A DNA stretch of 64,000 nucleotides, taken from the NCBI GenBank assembly GCA_023055355.1, contig JALJCS010000009.1, positions 24,825,001 to 24,889,000 on the forward strand, read 5' to 3'. The position numbers and the translations under genes were made by a program. Shown here one piece after another: positions 1 through 13,600 of the stretch (the first letter of the stretch is position 1; each line of letters opens with the position of its first letter). The notes under the pieces were generated by a model. The model saw only the letters and a program-made list of their open reading frames with translations, searched no databases and was not told where the DNA came from. Source of the DNA: Agelaius tricolor. Taxonomy: Eukaryota > Chordata > Aves > Passeriformes > Icteridae.

Positions 1-124
1 CTTCTCAGGGACGCACGTAGCCCTGGCTCCATCACCGCTGGGCAGGACAGATGTGAATCCACGTGCATCAGTGACGCAGGCAAACTGGATTTGGCCAGCT
101 GCCGGGGCTTTGAATGTTCTTTTT

Positions 125-172
125 GGGGGAGGGAGGGAGGGAGGGAGAGAGGGAGGGAGGGAGGGAGGGAGG
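125..172 (+). repeat. GGGA tetranucleotide repeat (G-quadruplex-capable)
   Basis: Eleven or so G-triplets separated by single A or AGA, unbroken over 48 bases. The purine strand is +. It can form G-quadruplex or triplex structures in principle. Confidence 0.9.
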
Positions 173-889
173 ACAGGGAAGGGGAAAACCTGCCCCCTGC
201 CTGCTTCTGGTACTGAGGTGCCTGGGGAGGGAGCAGGGGCTGTAAGCAGAGGAGGAGCCAGAGCAGGGCTGCTGCTGTGCCAGGAGATCCTTTCCTCATT
301 TGATGGCAGAGACATAATATTGTAGGGCCAAAGCACAGGAGCCGGCTGGAGCTGTCTGTCCTTTTTCTGCATCCAATGGATTTGCGTGCATCTGGGGGTG
401 ATGCTTTGTTTTTCCACCCTGTGTTTTTTAGTAATAATCCCCTCCAAGGTTACAGAGATATCATTTGTCAGGCAAGCCAACAGAGCTCTTTCTTACTATG
501 GGATTACATAAGAGAACACAGGCTTTATTACCATTTTAGGACGTATTAGCATTGTGGATTATTTCCATAGAGACTGAGCGCAGTGGCAGCTTTCACTCAG
601 GGTTCCCTCATCCTTCCTCCCCCCAACATTTTACTTTTAAAAAATGATATCCATTAGTGAAAAAACAAGCAGGAAGCATCCTATGAAGCCTGGTCCATGA
701 TCAGTGTTGTATGTAGGGGGCTGACACAAGTGCCAAGAATGCATTGCAAGACTGCTCTCAGAAAGAGGGATTTCAAGGAGACGATGCAGAGCAGCAAGAA
801 AGCAGACATGCCTTCTTCATTCCTGCTTGTCTGTGTGCCTCCATGTGAGGCTAGGGAGGGCTGCTGCCCCTGCCTTGGTCATTCTTTGC

Positions 890-965
890 CTGTGGAATCA
901 TGGCAGGTTAACTCAATGCTTCATGTCTCAATTGAACAGTCTGTAAAATGGGGAGGTTAATTATG
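890..965 (+). repeat. Weak MIR-like SINE tail
   Basis: The stretch around CTGTAAAATGGGGA, preceded by a diverged CTCAA-type segment, resembles the 3' half of MIR elements. The similarity is short, so the call is tentative. Confidence 0.35.
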
Positions 966-1998
966 CTGGGGCATCCTGTTGGCCATGGTAATGCACGAGA
1001 CTATGATTTATCCACAGCATCATTTCTGTGACAAAAGCCAGTCCTGGAACAGCTGTCTCACACTGGCTGTGAGTCTTTTGAGCTGCCAGTAGAGTAGGAA
1101 AAGAGTGTGGAGCATCGCTGTAAATAAATGCAACAGCACATTCCTTCCTTGGAAAAGCATCTGGCTATACTTTTAAGTCCTGCATTTCTGATGCATGCTG
1201 TAACCAGACTGTGGGGGTATCTCCTCTACAGATGGACTAGCAGGGGATATTTTAGGTCTTTTCTCTTTTCCTCAAAACTTATGGAGAACAGAGATGTTCT
1301 TCTTGAGCAAGTCTAAGGGATCACTGAACTGTAAAATTTGGAAACTGATTTCTTCCTCTTCGATGTGCCTCTGCTACAGCAAAAGTGTTGGCACATCTCA
1401 TGGCCTGGCAGACATGGTAGTGGGAAATTTCTGGCCTTCTTATGTGCTGGAAGTGTCTGTTACATGAGGGGGCTTGTCATGAACCTTAAACTGCATCGTG
1501 CAAAGCTGATAGACACAAGTGCCAAGGCAGATGCCAGCTCACTTGTCAGTAACTGGTCTCCATGTCTGAAAGCAGTCTTTTGTTTCACTTCTTCCTGGTC
1601 TTTTCAGGGATCATAAGTCATCTAATTAGTGTTTCTTCTCCTGATGCTGCTCATATATAACCAGTAACATGGAAGTTTTACTAGACTTGAGCAACCCCCA
1701 ATTTAGGGAACACCTGCAGTGTTTGCACTGCAATAATATGTCATAACTGTCCCCCAGGGCCAGTCTTACAAGATAGCAATCAGAGAGCTTACTTGTGTCC
1801 AGGAAAGAGGCTGCTGCTCTGTTTCTTGGATGCTTCTGTTCAGATCCATGCTCTAGTGTGTCTGTGTGCACGCCTCTTCCCTACCAGTGGGAAGTGAAAC
1901 CAGTGGGATCTGGGTTGCAAATGAACTCCAGTGACAGAACAGGTCTCTGTGGAAGAGGTGCTTTCTACAGGAGAAGCAAGAACTAAATAAAAATTCAC

Positions 1999-2030
1999 TG
2001 AGGATCAGTCATTCTTGAGGATCAGTCATT
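1999..2030 (+). repeat. Two tandem copies of a 15-bp direct repeat
   Basis: The 15-mer at 1999-2013 is repeated exactly at 2016-2030 with two bases between. It looks like a small replication-slippage duplication. Confidence 0.85.
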
Positions 2031-2511
2031 TCTGAGTGACTTGCTGAAGAAAGGCAGGGAATTTGAGGTTGTTGGAGATGTGTGGGAATGTCCTGTTTGG
2101 TTCTATGATGGCTGCTGTAGAAACTCACATGAGTTCCTGGACAGGCACATACTAGACAGTTAAAGGAAACCAGGCTTCAGATATTCTGCTCAAGAAGCTT
2201 TTGGTTCCTCTTTAGAAGAATAAGTTTACCAGAGCATTGAGAAAGTAGATGTCCTGTTGTGACCCTGGCAATTGTGTTGTTTCAGTGCTTTATCAGCACA
2301 GTGCATCCTTACCTGGGATGTTACTCTGAAAACCTTGATATTTACCTGTAGGCTAATTGCACCAGAGTTTTGGCTTCTTATCTGTCATTTCAAAGAATTA
2401 GTTATATTTCTTGCCATTAATAAATATGCTCTTTGCTGCTGTAGAGAAATGTGTCCAAGAGAGGAAAAAGAAATAAAGTGAAGTTCTCATTTTTGTGACC
2501 TGCTTAGATTT

Positions 2512-2562
2512 ACCAACTTTTTTTTTTACCAACTTTACTTTTTTTCACCAACTTTACCAACT
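2512..2562 (+). repeat. Degenerate ACCAACTTT repeat with T runs
   Basis: The motif ACCAACTTT occurs about four times, separated by T runs of variable length. It looks like a locally expanded simple repeat. Confidence 0.75.
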
Positions 2563-3404
2563 GTTCTCTCATGGACCAGTCTCATGTTTTCTTCTCAACA
2601 AAAGGACCTAAAGACCCTTTAAAGCCCTCAGGGGACACAAGTTTCTAGCTAATGAATTGTAGCTGTGTAAGTAACAGGATGCTTTGCTCACACAAAGTAG
2701 AAGAAGTTTGGATCTTTAAAGATTTTTAGTTGGACTCTTCATCCAGTCATAGGACACTTGTTGGCCAACTGAAAGTGTCCTATAATCTTTACTTTCTATA
2801 GAAGAGACCAGGTGTGATGTTTGAAAGACTGAGTCTCTCTGTTAGCGTTTGGAAACATATAACCACAAAAATGATCATATGTCAGTGCTTTTATTAAGAG
2901 CTTTGGGTGTCAGGAGTATTCAACTCAAATCTGACTCCGACCATACATCCGAGATGAACATGTTTTTATATTCTATCGTTATATAACTTTCTTGTTAATT
3001 ATTAAACTTATATTGTTCTATTGTATACATAGATTTCAGTCAAGCATGGCTTCTCATGGTTCCCCCTTAAATTTCTAACATAGTTTCTCATGATTCTTCT
3101 TATGATTATACAATAATTATATTTAGTTACTAAACAATCATCACATCTAACAATTATAGCATTTATCATACTGCTTACGCAGGTGCAACACAAAGCCTAA
3201 CATTTCAGAGTCTATTTTAACATTTTCCCAGGTCCCCACTATCATCTCAGTCCTTAGAGAAGTGCATTTACAGAAATGTTTTGTAATATAAGATGTCTTA
3301 TCCTGGCCAAAGTGGGCTATTACAGCAGACCCCAGCAAGGCAAAATTGCTTGTGGGAAACAGCCTAAGGAAAAACTGTTTTGGCTGGAATAAAAATCCCT
3401 GTGT

Positions 3405-3840
3405 GTTCTACTCTGAACTGGTATGGCCTCGCCTTGAATATTGTGTGCAGTTTTGGGCACCACAATATAAGAAGGATGCTAAGCTGTTAGAAAGTGTCCA
3501 AAGGAGGGCAATGAGGATGGAGAAGGGCCTTGAGGGGAAGCTGTATGAGGAGGGGCTGAGGTCACTTGGGCTGTTCAACATAGAGAAGAGGAGACTGAGG
3601 GGAGAGCTCACTGCAGTTACAGCTTCCTTGTGAGGGTGAGAGGAGGGCAGACACTGATCTCTTCTCTATGGTGACCAGTGACAGGACCCAAGGGAATGGC
3701 CTGAAGTTGTGTCAGGGGGAGGTTTAGTCTGGATATTAGAAGAAGGTTCTTTCCCCAGAAGGTGTTTGGGCACTGGAACGGACTCCCCAAAGAAGTGGTT
3801 ACAGCACCAAGCCTGTCAGAGTTCAAGAAGTGTTGGTGGC
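3405..3840 (+). mobile_element. CR1 LINE fragment, 3' part of ORF2, sense orientation
   Basis: The frame at 3406-3633 reads [20 protein letters not shown] and continues with [12 protein letters not shown] and [15 protein letters not shown]. These are hallmark motifs of the C-terminus of the CR1 reverse transcriptase polyprotein. The sequence downstream to about 3835 follows the CR1 end region (a TTTAGTCTGGATATTAGAAG block and a CACTGGAACGGACTCCCC block). The frame breaks by a stop at 3631-3633. The extreme 3' end with the short tandem octamer is missing, so this is a truncated dead copy. Confidence 0.9.
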
Positions 3841-5814
3841 TGGAGACTTTACCCAGAGATCTGACTTCCCCTCAAATGAAAACAAGACAGAGTTTTCTTA
3901 GGTGAAATTTGCTACAGTTCAGAAAAGAATTGTTCTAGGATGTTCCTATCAGCCTGTGGAAATCACTAGGGAATCCCTTAAGTATCAGATCCTAGACATG
4001 CTGCTCTGCAGGGCTTAGGGCAAGCGCTTTTCTTCATGGCAGCAACACCAGCACCCATACACTGCAACACCTTGGTGTGATTCTTGAAGGTTTTAGGTAT
4101 TTGTGGATGGACTGCAAGGGTTTGTGCCTTAGACTGATGACTGACAGAGCAAACCTGCAGGCCTATGCAAGCAGTGGGGCTGGCTGCATTTCTCATGTGA
4201 ACAACATGTGCTCTTCCAGGAGCCTCAGGGAAGGGCACACATCTGAACTGGGCTCTCTGTGGGAATGATTAGTATCTGTTTATCACAGCTACCATCAAAG
4301 CAGAGTAGCAGATAAATAAAATGGAGAAGAACCTTCTTTCTACCACAGCTCCAGGAGTTCCTTCACCTCATATTTGCTCATTCGTGTGGCACAAATCAAT
4401 TTTCCTTGATGCTTAGCTGGGTTGCATCTGCAGAACAGCACGGAGATGAGCAGGCATCGCTTGTGTCTCTTGTGGTCCTCAAACGCTCTTTGAGCTAAGT
4501 TCTGGCTGCAGATTCTCCAGTGTCTGCAGCTGCTGAAGATGCAGGAGACATCCATCTCAAACCTTACTACCCAGTGTCTTGCCTAAGGCACCTAACTTCG
4601 GTGCAGTGGGAAACCTGTGAAAATGTTTGTCAGTGGTGGAGGGTGATCCTTGGGGTAGTCCCATTAACCTCCATCGTTCTGTCCTGCCCAGGAGCCCCGT
4701 GCACACAAACTGCTGCCTTGGGAGCCACAGGTGTAACTTAATTCTTGCTTCTCTTTGTTTTTGTTTGATAAATCCCTCACCAAAGTAAGTGTGCATGAGG
4801 ACTTGGGGTATGTTAGATGGGCTGCATTTAGGCTGTTTCCTGTGTGGAAATAGCACAGTAAAGCTGATGTGTCCTAGCTGCAAGCAGCCTTGCGTAGCGT
4901 AGCATGTGGACAGAATTGTTCTTTTTTATAAGTCATCAGACTGTGCCTGCACAGGGCTCTAAAAAGACTATGATAACAGCTTAATTTCTCTTTTTCTGCT
5001 CTCATGGTTTTAGGGGATTAAAAAAGAAAGAATTAGTTGAGGGGCACCTGGTCATGCAACAGTCCTGTGGTGTGTTGGTATGACCCCTGTGTGAATCATG
5101 ATATACTCTGAAAATTTAAAGAAGCTTACCCAAAATGAAATTCCTTATCTACTGACTTTGTGTGGTCCTGCCTTCAGTTCCAGAATGGGAGACCTCTCAG
5201 GGACCATAGCAACCACTGTGGAGCAATTTTGCTTATCTTCTCTAAAGAATGGCGGGTGTGATATTAAATTCCTTGTGCCTGCATTGTATTGAACCCCCAG
5301 TGTTCTTAAAAGTTGCCTTTCTTAGATACCTGTCCTTATTTAGTGTTTTATTGAGCATTGTATGTATGGTGCATTTGTACTTGCCACACCCCTAAGAGGT
5401 GCTTCATTGCTTCATGCTTCACTCTGTCAAATAAAGATAATTATTCATCTTTAGGCATATTATAGGGTATTTGGTAGTCTGAATTTCACTCTGCATGGGC
5501 TTGCCTCTGTGTTGAGATCTTCTGAACTGTGCCTGATTTGATTCCTTGGGAAGGCAGTGTGATTGCTCTTCCAAGTGACTTCCAGAGTCACGTATATTGC
5601 TTGTAGGACAGAAAGAAGGAACCTGAAGATGAACCTTCAGTCTGAGAAAAATACCCTAATTTCAGAGTTATCCTCTGTTTCCAGGAACACTGACACCAAC
5701 ATTTCAATTTGTGGAACCCAGTTACTCTTGCAGCAAGAAGAAAAATACCCTTTGACTTATAAATTGAGCACACTTAATGGGGAGCAGCACTGGAGTAGTG
5801 ATTATTAATAATTA
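3841..5814. other. Intron 1 sequence without recognised genes
   Basis: No repeat family, RNA gene or exon could be recognised here. The open frames are short and on both strands, as expected by chance. Confidence 0.6.
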
Positions 5815-5960
5815 TTTGCATAACAATAGCCTTTCTTCCACAGATCTCACAAAGCTGGGCAAACATGAATTAATTCAACCTTGAACTACCCACAAGGGAG
5901 GATGAAAAGTATCATTATCCACATGAACAGTTTCTCTGCATGATTTTACTAATTATAGTA
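5815..5960 (-). mobile_element. Probable MIR-like SINE remnant, antisense
   Basis: The order of an AATTAATTCA segment, an ACTACCCACAAGGGAGGATG segment and a CATTATCC segment parallels the reverse complement of the MIR 3' region (normally AATTAATCCTCACAAC, then CCTGTGAGGTAGG, then ATTATCCCC). Divergence is high. Confidence 0.45.
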
Positions 5961-8900
5961 TAGCACTTAGGTGTTGTTATATGTGCCATGTAAGAAGGTA
6001 AATAACATTTTACAGAGAGAACCAAAGGCATTTCTCACCCAATCAGACTCTTTCCAGCACTCACACTGTATTTTCTCCAGCAATGGGCAGAATTATTTTG
6101 GCAGAAGGTGAAGGAAATGGGCAGCATAGGCAGAGCTATAAATAGGTGAAATGCCTTGCTTATGCCCTGCAGGAGTGGGCCTTTCAAAGAACTGGATCAA
6201 GATAGTAACTCAAGTTGCACACCCTGTACCATACCAGAGCAGCTTCCACCTTCCTCTGTCACTTGGAGGGATCTCATTCCTGATCCTAGCAAGGCAGTGC
6301 AATGCAACCCTCCCAAAAAGGCTGTGCTGTTCCATTAGCACTGCCTTAAGATTTAACCAGGTTGGTCCAATGAGGTGTGGGAGCACCTTCTGCTTTATGA
6401 TGCTTTGAGTGTTAGGGAAGCAGCTACTGCCTCAAAGCCCTGGGGAAGTGCCACTGAAATATTTCCAGCTACCTGGGAGCCTGTGGGTATTCCTCCTTCC
6501 TGGCATCCGAGACTTCCAGCAAGGCCTTTGCTGTGCTTTTTTCCTGCTAAGCTCATGGAAAATAGCTGGCTCTAGGTTTTCCTGAGGACAGCCCAGCAAC
6601 TGGGCATGGCGGCGTCTGAAATAAATATAGTTTTGGAGGAGAGTTCATTTCCCCTGAATTAATGCAGCCTGACACAGAGCGCAGGAGCATGTGCCATCTG
6701 GTCAGATCTGCCTTGATTTTCTGAACAAGGGGGAGGGTAACCAATACTTTTATGAACTGTGCTTGCTGCACAGGCGAAAACAGTAATCCCCTAGGTACTG
6801 AAAATGAGACATGCTAATCTGAAATTAAAATGGGTAAACGCGCACAGGCCCGGTAAGGTGGTGAAGATCAAAACCTTGTTCTCTTTTTATCTTGAGAAGC
6901 CCCAGGCACAGCCATGTAGCCCACCAATTTAAAATTAGGTGGTGGGGTAGCACGCTGCTCTTGTGGGGTCAAGCTTGTTCCCTGCACACACAGGGTGTAA
7001 TGTAATTTCCTTCCTCATCCCATGATGTTTGTATGTTCTCTGCAGAGATTTCACTCCTTTATTACCTGTCCATGCCGCTGCTCCACCCCGGGCCTGTTTT
7101 ACATTGCCTTCTGGTGCTGCTATATAAATTGGGCTGGAATATGTCCCTCTCATTCCTCCTCAGCTAGAGAGCAGACATTTAATTCTACTCTAGCCTGCAG
7201 TCCTGCCGAGTGTGTAATGAAATGGCCAGGTTTGGTGGATTCTCCATGGGAGGGAGTCAGCAACAGTCCAGCGGTGTGTTGTACTGCAAGCTGGGATGCT
7301 GGAGGAGATCCTCATCTCCTTCCTTGTGCTGCCATAGGAGCAGGGCTTGTGTGTTCATGAGCCATGGGCGAGGATTCTGTGCAAGCTGCTGCAAAGTTCA
7401 AGGCAGCCATGTGTGCCCTGCAGCGATGGCTACGAAGTCATGGCTGGCTGTGACTTTGGTACAGGACGGGCTCCTAAGGCCAGCTGTGCTGGCCTTAATT
7501 TGGCAGATAATGGCTGAGTAACCCAGAGGCATCTGTAAGGCAGGAAAACAAAGTGTTTGTCTTGTTTTCCTAACAAAATTGTGCCCTGGCTATGTGCCTT
7601 TCAGACTTTCAGCCATCACCCTGCAGTACAAAATAATGATGAGGGCTCTGAAGCTGTTCTGCAGATCAGGTGAGGCTGGCCTGCGGTGCCACCAAGAGCA
7701 AAGAGGACAGCAGGGATGTGGCAAAAAAACTGCTTTCACATGCAGCAAAGCACTGAGGGAATCTGTCAAGGTGCAGAGAGAGATGCAGGTAATAACATCC
7801 TTTACCTGCCTGAGGTTTGTAGTGCCTGCACTGCTTAAGGATAAAACCTGTCATCCTTTCACATATGCTTGGGATGAAACAGTTATGGGCTAACAGAGAC
7901 CAAAACAGAGGCAAAATTGGGGTGCAGAAACAGCAGAGGTGGTCATTGCGGTTTTTTCTGGGGGTGTTTGCACACATTCATGGCCAAAGCCTCTGTAAAC
8001 CTGGAATTCATGTCACCAAAATACAGCCTTGTGCCTCCCACCTAAGGGGTCATTTTGTCTGCTGCAATTAGGTCTTCCCTTGGAGCTGTGGGTACAGAGC
8101 ACACAGAGCCAGCGTGCACTGCTTGGTGTTGGGGCCAGCCCCAGTTCATGTGGATGTGAGGGCTGCAGGAAGGGGAAAAATTGGAGGTGTGTTTTCTGTG
8201 TGGTTAGTTCAAGGAGAATATTGTAGCTCTTTTGGCCAGGAAAGATGTGTGAGGAGAGGACATTTTCCTGTGGTAGCTTGGTTGTCCTTTTTCCCTGATG
8301 AAAAGCAGTAGCAGTACCTTGATGTATTCCTTCCATTCTAAGACGTAGTAAAACTTGCCTGGCTTTTTAGGGGAAGCTGCATTGCAATGTTTGGGTAAAA
8401 TATGCTATCAAAGAGGGTGAAGCTTTATCTGGCCTGCAAAATCCAGTTAAAGGGTCAAGATTGAGGTTTAACTCGTGACAGAGAGATTCTGGCTCAGAAC
8501 TTTCCATTGGTTTCAGGAGTGCTGGACTCTGATCATCTGTGCAAGGGGCCTGTTTCTATTAAGATACTGTATTTGTTTCTCTCCTGTCCCCCTCCATCTT
8601 TTCTCCTGGAAAGAAGATACCTCCAAAATCAGGGAACTTAACTCTTCTCTTTCACTTTCTTTTTCCTTTAGCTCTCAACCTTGTTTTTTTTTTTTCTGGA
8701 CCGGAATGCCCAATACAATCATGCAAAGGTCTTTTATTTATGTTTGGCTGGGAGCTGACCAGATGCCCCAGCCTGTGAAATAATCACCATCTGTTGATTG
8801 TAATTGCAAGGCAAAAGCCAAAAGCCTGGAAGGTTTTTTCAATGATGTATTCAAAGAACTGCAGCTTGACTTTTCTGAATAAAAACAAAAGCTTGTGCTT

Positions 8901-11900
8901 TAGGTCAGACCTTTTTTTTTTTTTTTTAATACTTCCCCACATGGTGAATGCCTATGAATAGCTCTGCTACTCATTCCCTCCTTATCAGAAGCAATTTGGC
9001 TTTGAGCTTTCTGGGTTTTTTCACTGCTGTCTGAGAAGGTGGCATCATTGCTGTGCCCTGGTGCATTGTGCCCCTCATCTGCAGCTCGGCACTTTGATGG
9101 GGAGCACGCTTGTCTGAGGTCCTCCACACACTGAGTTTCTTCTCTCCCTTTTTTTATCTCTCTGACATCCTGCCATTCTCACATCAGTCAAAGCTGTCTC
9201 TAGGGAAGAAGGACAATGCCGAATACTGCAGGTGCAGTGAGAATCAATAATTCATTTAATCATAAATTAATAAATGATGATGCTGCTTGGGGAGAAGGGG
9301 AGGAAAAGAATGAACATTAATAAAGTGGTTTCCAGATCAATTCCACAACTCTGAGACACTGAAGGAAGGCTCCAGAGGGCCTGAACTTGGTAATTGTCAA
9401 GATCTGTAGGAGTCCCTCAGTACCATCATTGCTGTTGCTTGGGTTTAATTCAGCGATACGCCTGCTGTCTGCCCCCTCTCCTGCGGAATTTGGAGGCTGC
9501 AGAACTTCGGTATTCGCAGGATGCAGAGCAAAATGCCTCTGGGTGGGGCAAGTGAGCCGTATAGAAGTTTTTCTGCCTGCTGGATGAAAGCTTTGCAGTT
9601 CCTCAAGTGCTTCCGCCAGGCATTGAGAGGAAGGCAGATCTTCACTCCTAGCCCCCCAAGAGCTGAGCTTGCTTCTCTGGGACCACGGGGTGCAACTGAG
9701 TGCTGTTCCCACCGGGTGACCTGGGAATACTCAATGCTGTGCTGCATCTGGCCTTGCCCAAAATACATGGTGGTGAATACATATGTGCATCCCATCTGCT
9801 TGACACTGCGGCATATGAAGGCAGGGCAAGCCAGGATTTAGCCATCAGAAAATGAGGAATAAATTTAATAAGGATGTTGAGTGTATTAACCTCCAGAAGA
9901 CACCTCTCAAACAGGCAATGCCTATTTGTTCCACTAAGTGGGCAAAGACTTCCCAAAGCACTCCATTCTGTAGTATTGGGCATAACAGGCAGCCAAATTT
10001 GTCACAAGCTGCCACCAAGCTCACGTTTTTCTCCGGTGGACTCTGTCCTTCCCTGTGCCTGCAGTAGTGCAGACCTTTAGCAGCAGCTCAGCTGAAGGCC
10101 CTCAGGGCTGCTGAGCACTATTACTCTTGTTTTCTCCTTCATTGGCTCTTAAGTAACATCTGACACGGGGGTTGGATTTGGCTTTTTGAAAATACCTATG
10201 AGCCCAAGGATGTTTCTCATGCATTAAGTGCTCTGTCGGTCTTCCTGCAGTTTGAGCTGACTTAAATTTCTATGAGAGATGAAAATGTTTATTTTTGTCA
10301 ATGTCCAGAAGAGGTCAGGTCTGTTTATGCAGTGCTTAGAGAAATTCAGGAACAGTGTCCCTCTCCCAGCCCTTCCTATGGTCAGCAGGCATCTGGAAAC
10401 ATGAACTCCCTAGGGGCAGGAGGTTTTTACTATGTATTTGTATGTCACTGTACTAGTAATGGTAATGAATAGTGGAATTAGAGCCTCAGTATCTCTTTTA
10501 TGTAACCATGCATGTTGCTAATGGGCATTAGATTAGCCAGAGCTGCTCAAACACCCAGCAAGGCTGCTTGCCTCAGTTTGAATTTTGCCCAGTGCTTGAG
10601 TGCTGGGTAAAGTGTCTGCTTTTCCTAGAAGGAAGGAACAAATTGATGCAGCCGAGGGTGCTGTTGTAGCTTGGGAGCTGGGATCTCAGACAGAACACCC
10701 CCCTTGGTGCACTGCCATGAGGGACGGAGGAGGAGGGCTCAGCCAAACAACACACCCCCTCCGAAGCCCTGCCTACAGGGGCCGTGCAAAGACTGGGGGA
10801 TAGAGAAAGGATCTCCAGAATGCTCTCTCTGGATGCAGTAGTATCTATTTTCTTTCTGTGCTCCTTCTTTCCATTTTGTTGAGTTATTTCTGATTTAAAC
10901 TGATTCAGAAGCAGAACAAGGCCAACCTATTTCCTGGTGTAAGGTCTACCTTTTTTCTTCCTGGTTTAGTCTCATAACTTCCAGTCTCCAACCTCCTCTC
11001 ACTCTGCAGTGTTCACATGCATCAAGTACATCTTACAGTTTACTGCCCTAGGGCTGTTCCTTAATAAACTGTATGCATTTAGCCCTGCTTAGACTTCTGT
11101 GCATATTCTTCCATGTCTGTTTATCAGTCATTTCTGATTTTTTTCTAGTTTGCTGTTTATCTATTGGTGATGAGGAAAAAATGATGGAATTAACCAAATT
11201 GAATCCTTGGACTGGTTGTGTTGAAATGGTGTGGACACTCTCCCCTCCCTTCTTTCCTTTGCTGTGTTAAGATGCACTTCTACTTCCCACTCAAAATTGC
11301 CAGAGCCTGATTTGCTAATGAAGCACATCAGGAGTTTTTTATTTTCTTCTTTTCTGTAACCTCAAGTTTCAGGGAGTGAAACAGTTTCTATGCTTTCTCC
11401 CTTCTGTTACATATCTATCTTTTAGATTACTGCTCTCCAGAGACATTAAAGATTTCCCTTTTTCTGTGTTGATGGGTTCAGTTTGTGGCTTTGGTAAGTC
11501 CAGATGCAATCATCCTCTGTCCCACTCATGCTACTCTCTGCTTTAATTTTCAGACCATTGCCCTCACATGCTCAATTTTAAGGAGCTATGTGTTCATCGA
11601 GACCCTCTTTCTTTGTCTTCCATTATATTTGTAATTTCTCTGTAGGGTGGCAGCTGCAAATTTCATGGACAGTTAGTGTTGTTTTCCTGTGACACTGTTT
11701 TAATAAGGCCACCATGGATGAAAACCCCTTGGCATGTCATTTTTCATTTTCCAGTCCAACAAAGCATATTTTCTTTTGGTACCACTGGCCGGTATTTTGA
11801 TCCATGGGCTTTTGGTTCCAGTGGGGCAGTGTCTAATCCTTCAAATTCATAAAGCTTCAAATTCTCTTCACTATCTTTCCTCTGTATGCTAATGTGTATG

Positions 11901-13464
11901 TGTATTAAAAAGCAAAAGATTTTAACTTGTGTATTTAATGTGATTTTATTCTTTAGATTCCTAATGACCCTATGTATTTGTTTCATTATTTCACTAAAGC
12001 TAGACATTGACTTAAAATTAAATATTGCTGCCTTTATTCCTTATTGAAAATCTTTATTATGTTTGCTTTTTGGCTGGTTTTGTGGAACCTCCCTAGCTCA
12101 ATGTAAATTGTCAGATTATTTGTCACTGGGATAATACGTTTGTCAATGCCTCACCATAACAAATTAGGCCCCTGATCCTGAATACATTTATGCAGGTGCT
12201 TATATGTATAGATTGCCTAACATTCAGCTCTATATTAGTTCTGTTGATGTGAAAAATGCTTTTAAAAATGTCTCTGTCTTTTCTGGATTAAGTTCTAGGA
12301 TGTTGCTTGCTTTATTTCATTTGTGGACATATAATTCTTCAAGTTCTTTTTGCTTCTGCTTTTTTAAAACTTGCTTTTTCTCCCTCTTTTCTAGTCCAAA
12401 ATTCTTCTCTTTATTCTTATGGCTAGAGACAGATTTACAAAAGCTGTTCAGCCATTTCTGAACTATTCATTTCATCCTCATCCTCACTTATTAATGAACC
12501 CACCTTCTTTCTGGTGCTGCTTCTCCTCCTGATGAATTTGTAAATCCCTTCTTATTCTCCTCAATGCCTTAGGCAACATAAATCCATTTGCTTTTTTTTT
12601 CCCCCTTGCCCTTATCTCTTCCTTGCATCCTTAACTGGCAGTGGATATTCTTGTTTAGTCACAACCCCCACTTCCATTTGCAGCAAAGGAATTTCTGGTG
12701 ATTTTCCTAATGAAAAAGCATCAATAGGAAAACACCATGCTGTACATTACTATATGATCTGAAATATTTCATTTAAAAGTTGTGTGTTGTGGAGCTTTCT
12801 CAGGGTCAATTTATGTTGCAGTCATTGCATAGCAAAGCCAGCATTTTGGCTTAAGCAAAATTTCTTTGCTAAAATTTAAAAGTGCTCACCATGGCTTGAG
12901 CAGGGCAAGACAGGCAGCAGAGCAAATGGGAATTCCTCTGCTTTCTGAGTGGTTTCATGCACTGTGCTGTGTTGACTGCTCACTGCAAGAGCTGCTCTCC
13001 TTCCCTGGTAGGAGATATAGAGAAACCTCCCTTTCTAAGGGGAGTCCTTCTAACCCAAAGTGTGTGGTGGAGGTCTGGGAGTGTTTCAGCCACTTGCTGC
13101 TCAGGAGAAGGCAAAGAACTAAGAGGAAACCTTGGCTGAAACACTGAGTGGCTGTAAAAGGGGAGAAGAGGCAGGAGGTCGTTCCATCCTTAGAAGCTCC
13201 ACTTGAAGACAGGCGGGCAACAGTGCTGTGTTTGAAAACAGGTGTGGTGGTGTGTGAGGTCCATCAGCATGTTGGGCAGGCAGAAATGTCCCATGACCTC
13301 TGTGACTGCTGCCACCAGAGATGGCAAACCTGCCTTGGGCAGCAAAGCTGGAGAATGTCTGGTGAAAGAGTTTTTGCACGAGATCTGGGAAAAAATAAAC
13401 CTTGAGGCTAAATTTAGAGGCTCATTAGAGAAGACCACTATTCAGCCAAGGCTGATATTGTGAC
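5961..13464. other. Intron 1 sequence, no genes seen
   Basis: About 7.5 kb with only short T runs (for example 8683-8696 and 8911-8928) and AT-rich or pyrimidine-rich stretches, notably 11000-12650 on the + strand. No exon with splice sites and protein similarity was recognised. Confidence 0.6.
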
Positions 13465-13600
13465 CTGTAAAGAGGCCTGGAACTCAGCTCATGAGAATGG
13501 GGCTGTACCACTGACCTGCCTTATGACCTCAGAAATGTCTCTGCCCATGTTCAGTTTCCCAGTCTCTTAAAACAGGGACAGTGATGCAGGCTTACAGGGC
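13465..13600 (+). mobile_element. MIR-like SINE remnant
   Basis: The sequence CCACTGACCTGCCTTATGAC, followed by CTCAG, TCTCTGCCCATG, TCAGTTTCCCAGTC and a GGGACAGTGATG end, follows the MIR consensus order (CACT-ACTAGCTGTGTGACC, then CTCTGTGCCTCAGTTTCCCCATCTGTAAAATGGG). It is an old but fairly clear copy. Confidence 0.6.

Larger units (their letters stand above)
966..3404. other. Intron 1 sequence without recognised genes
   Basis: Apart from the two small repeats noted at 1999 and 2512, I see only ordinary AT-leaning intronic sequence. The stretch 2930-3200 is clearly AT-rich. Confidence 0.6.
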
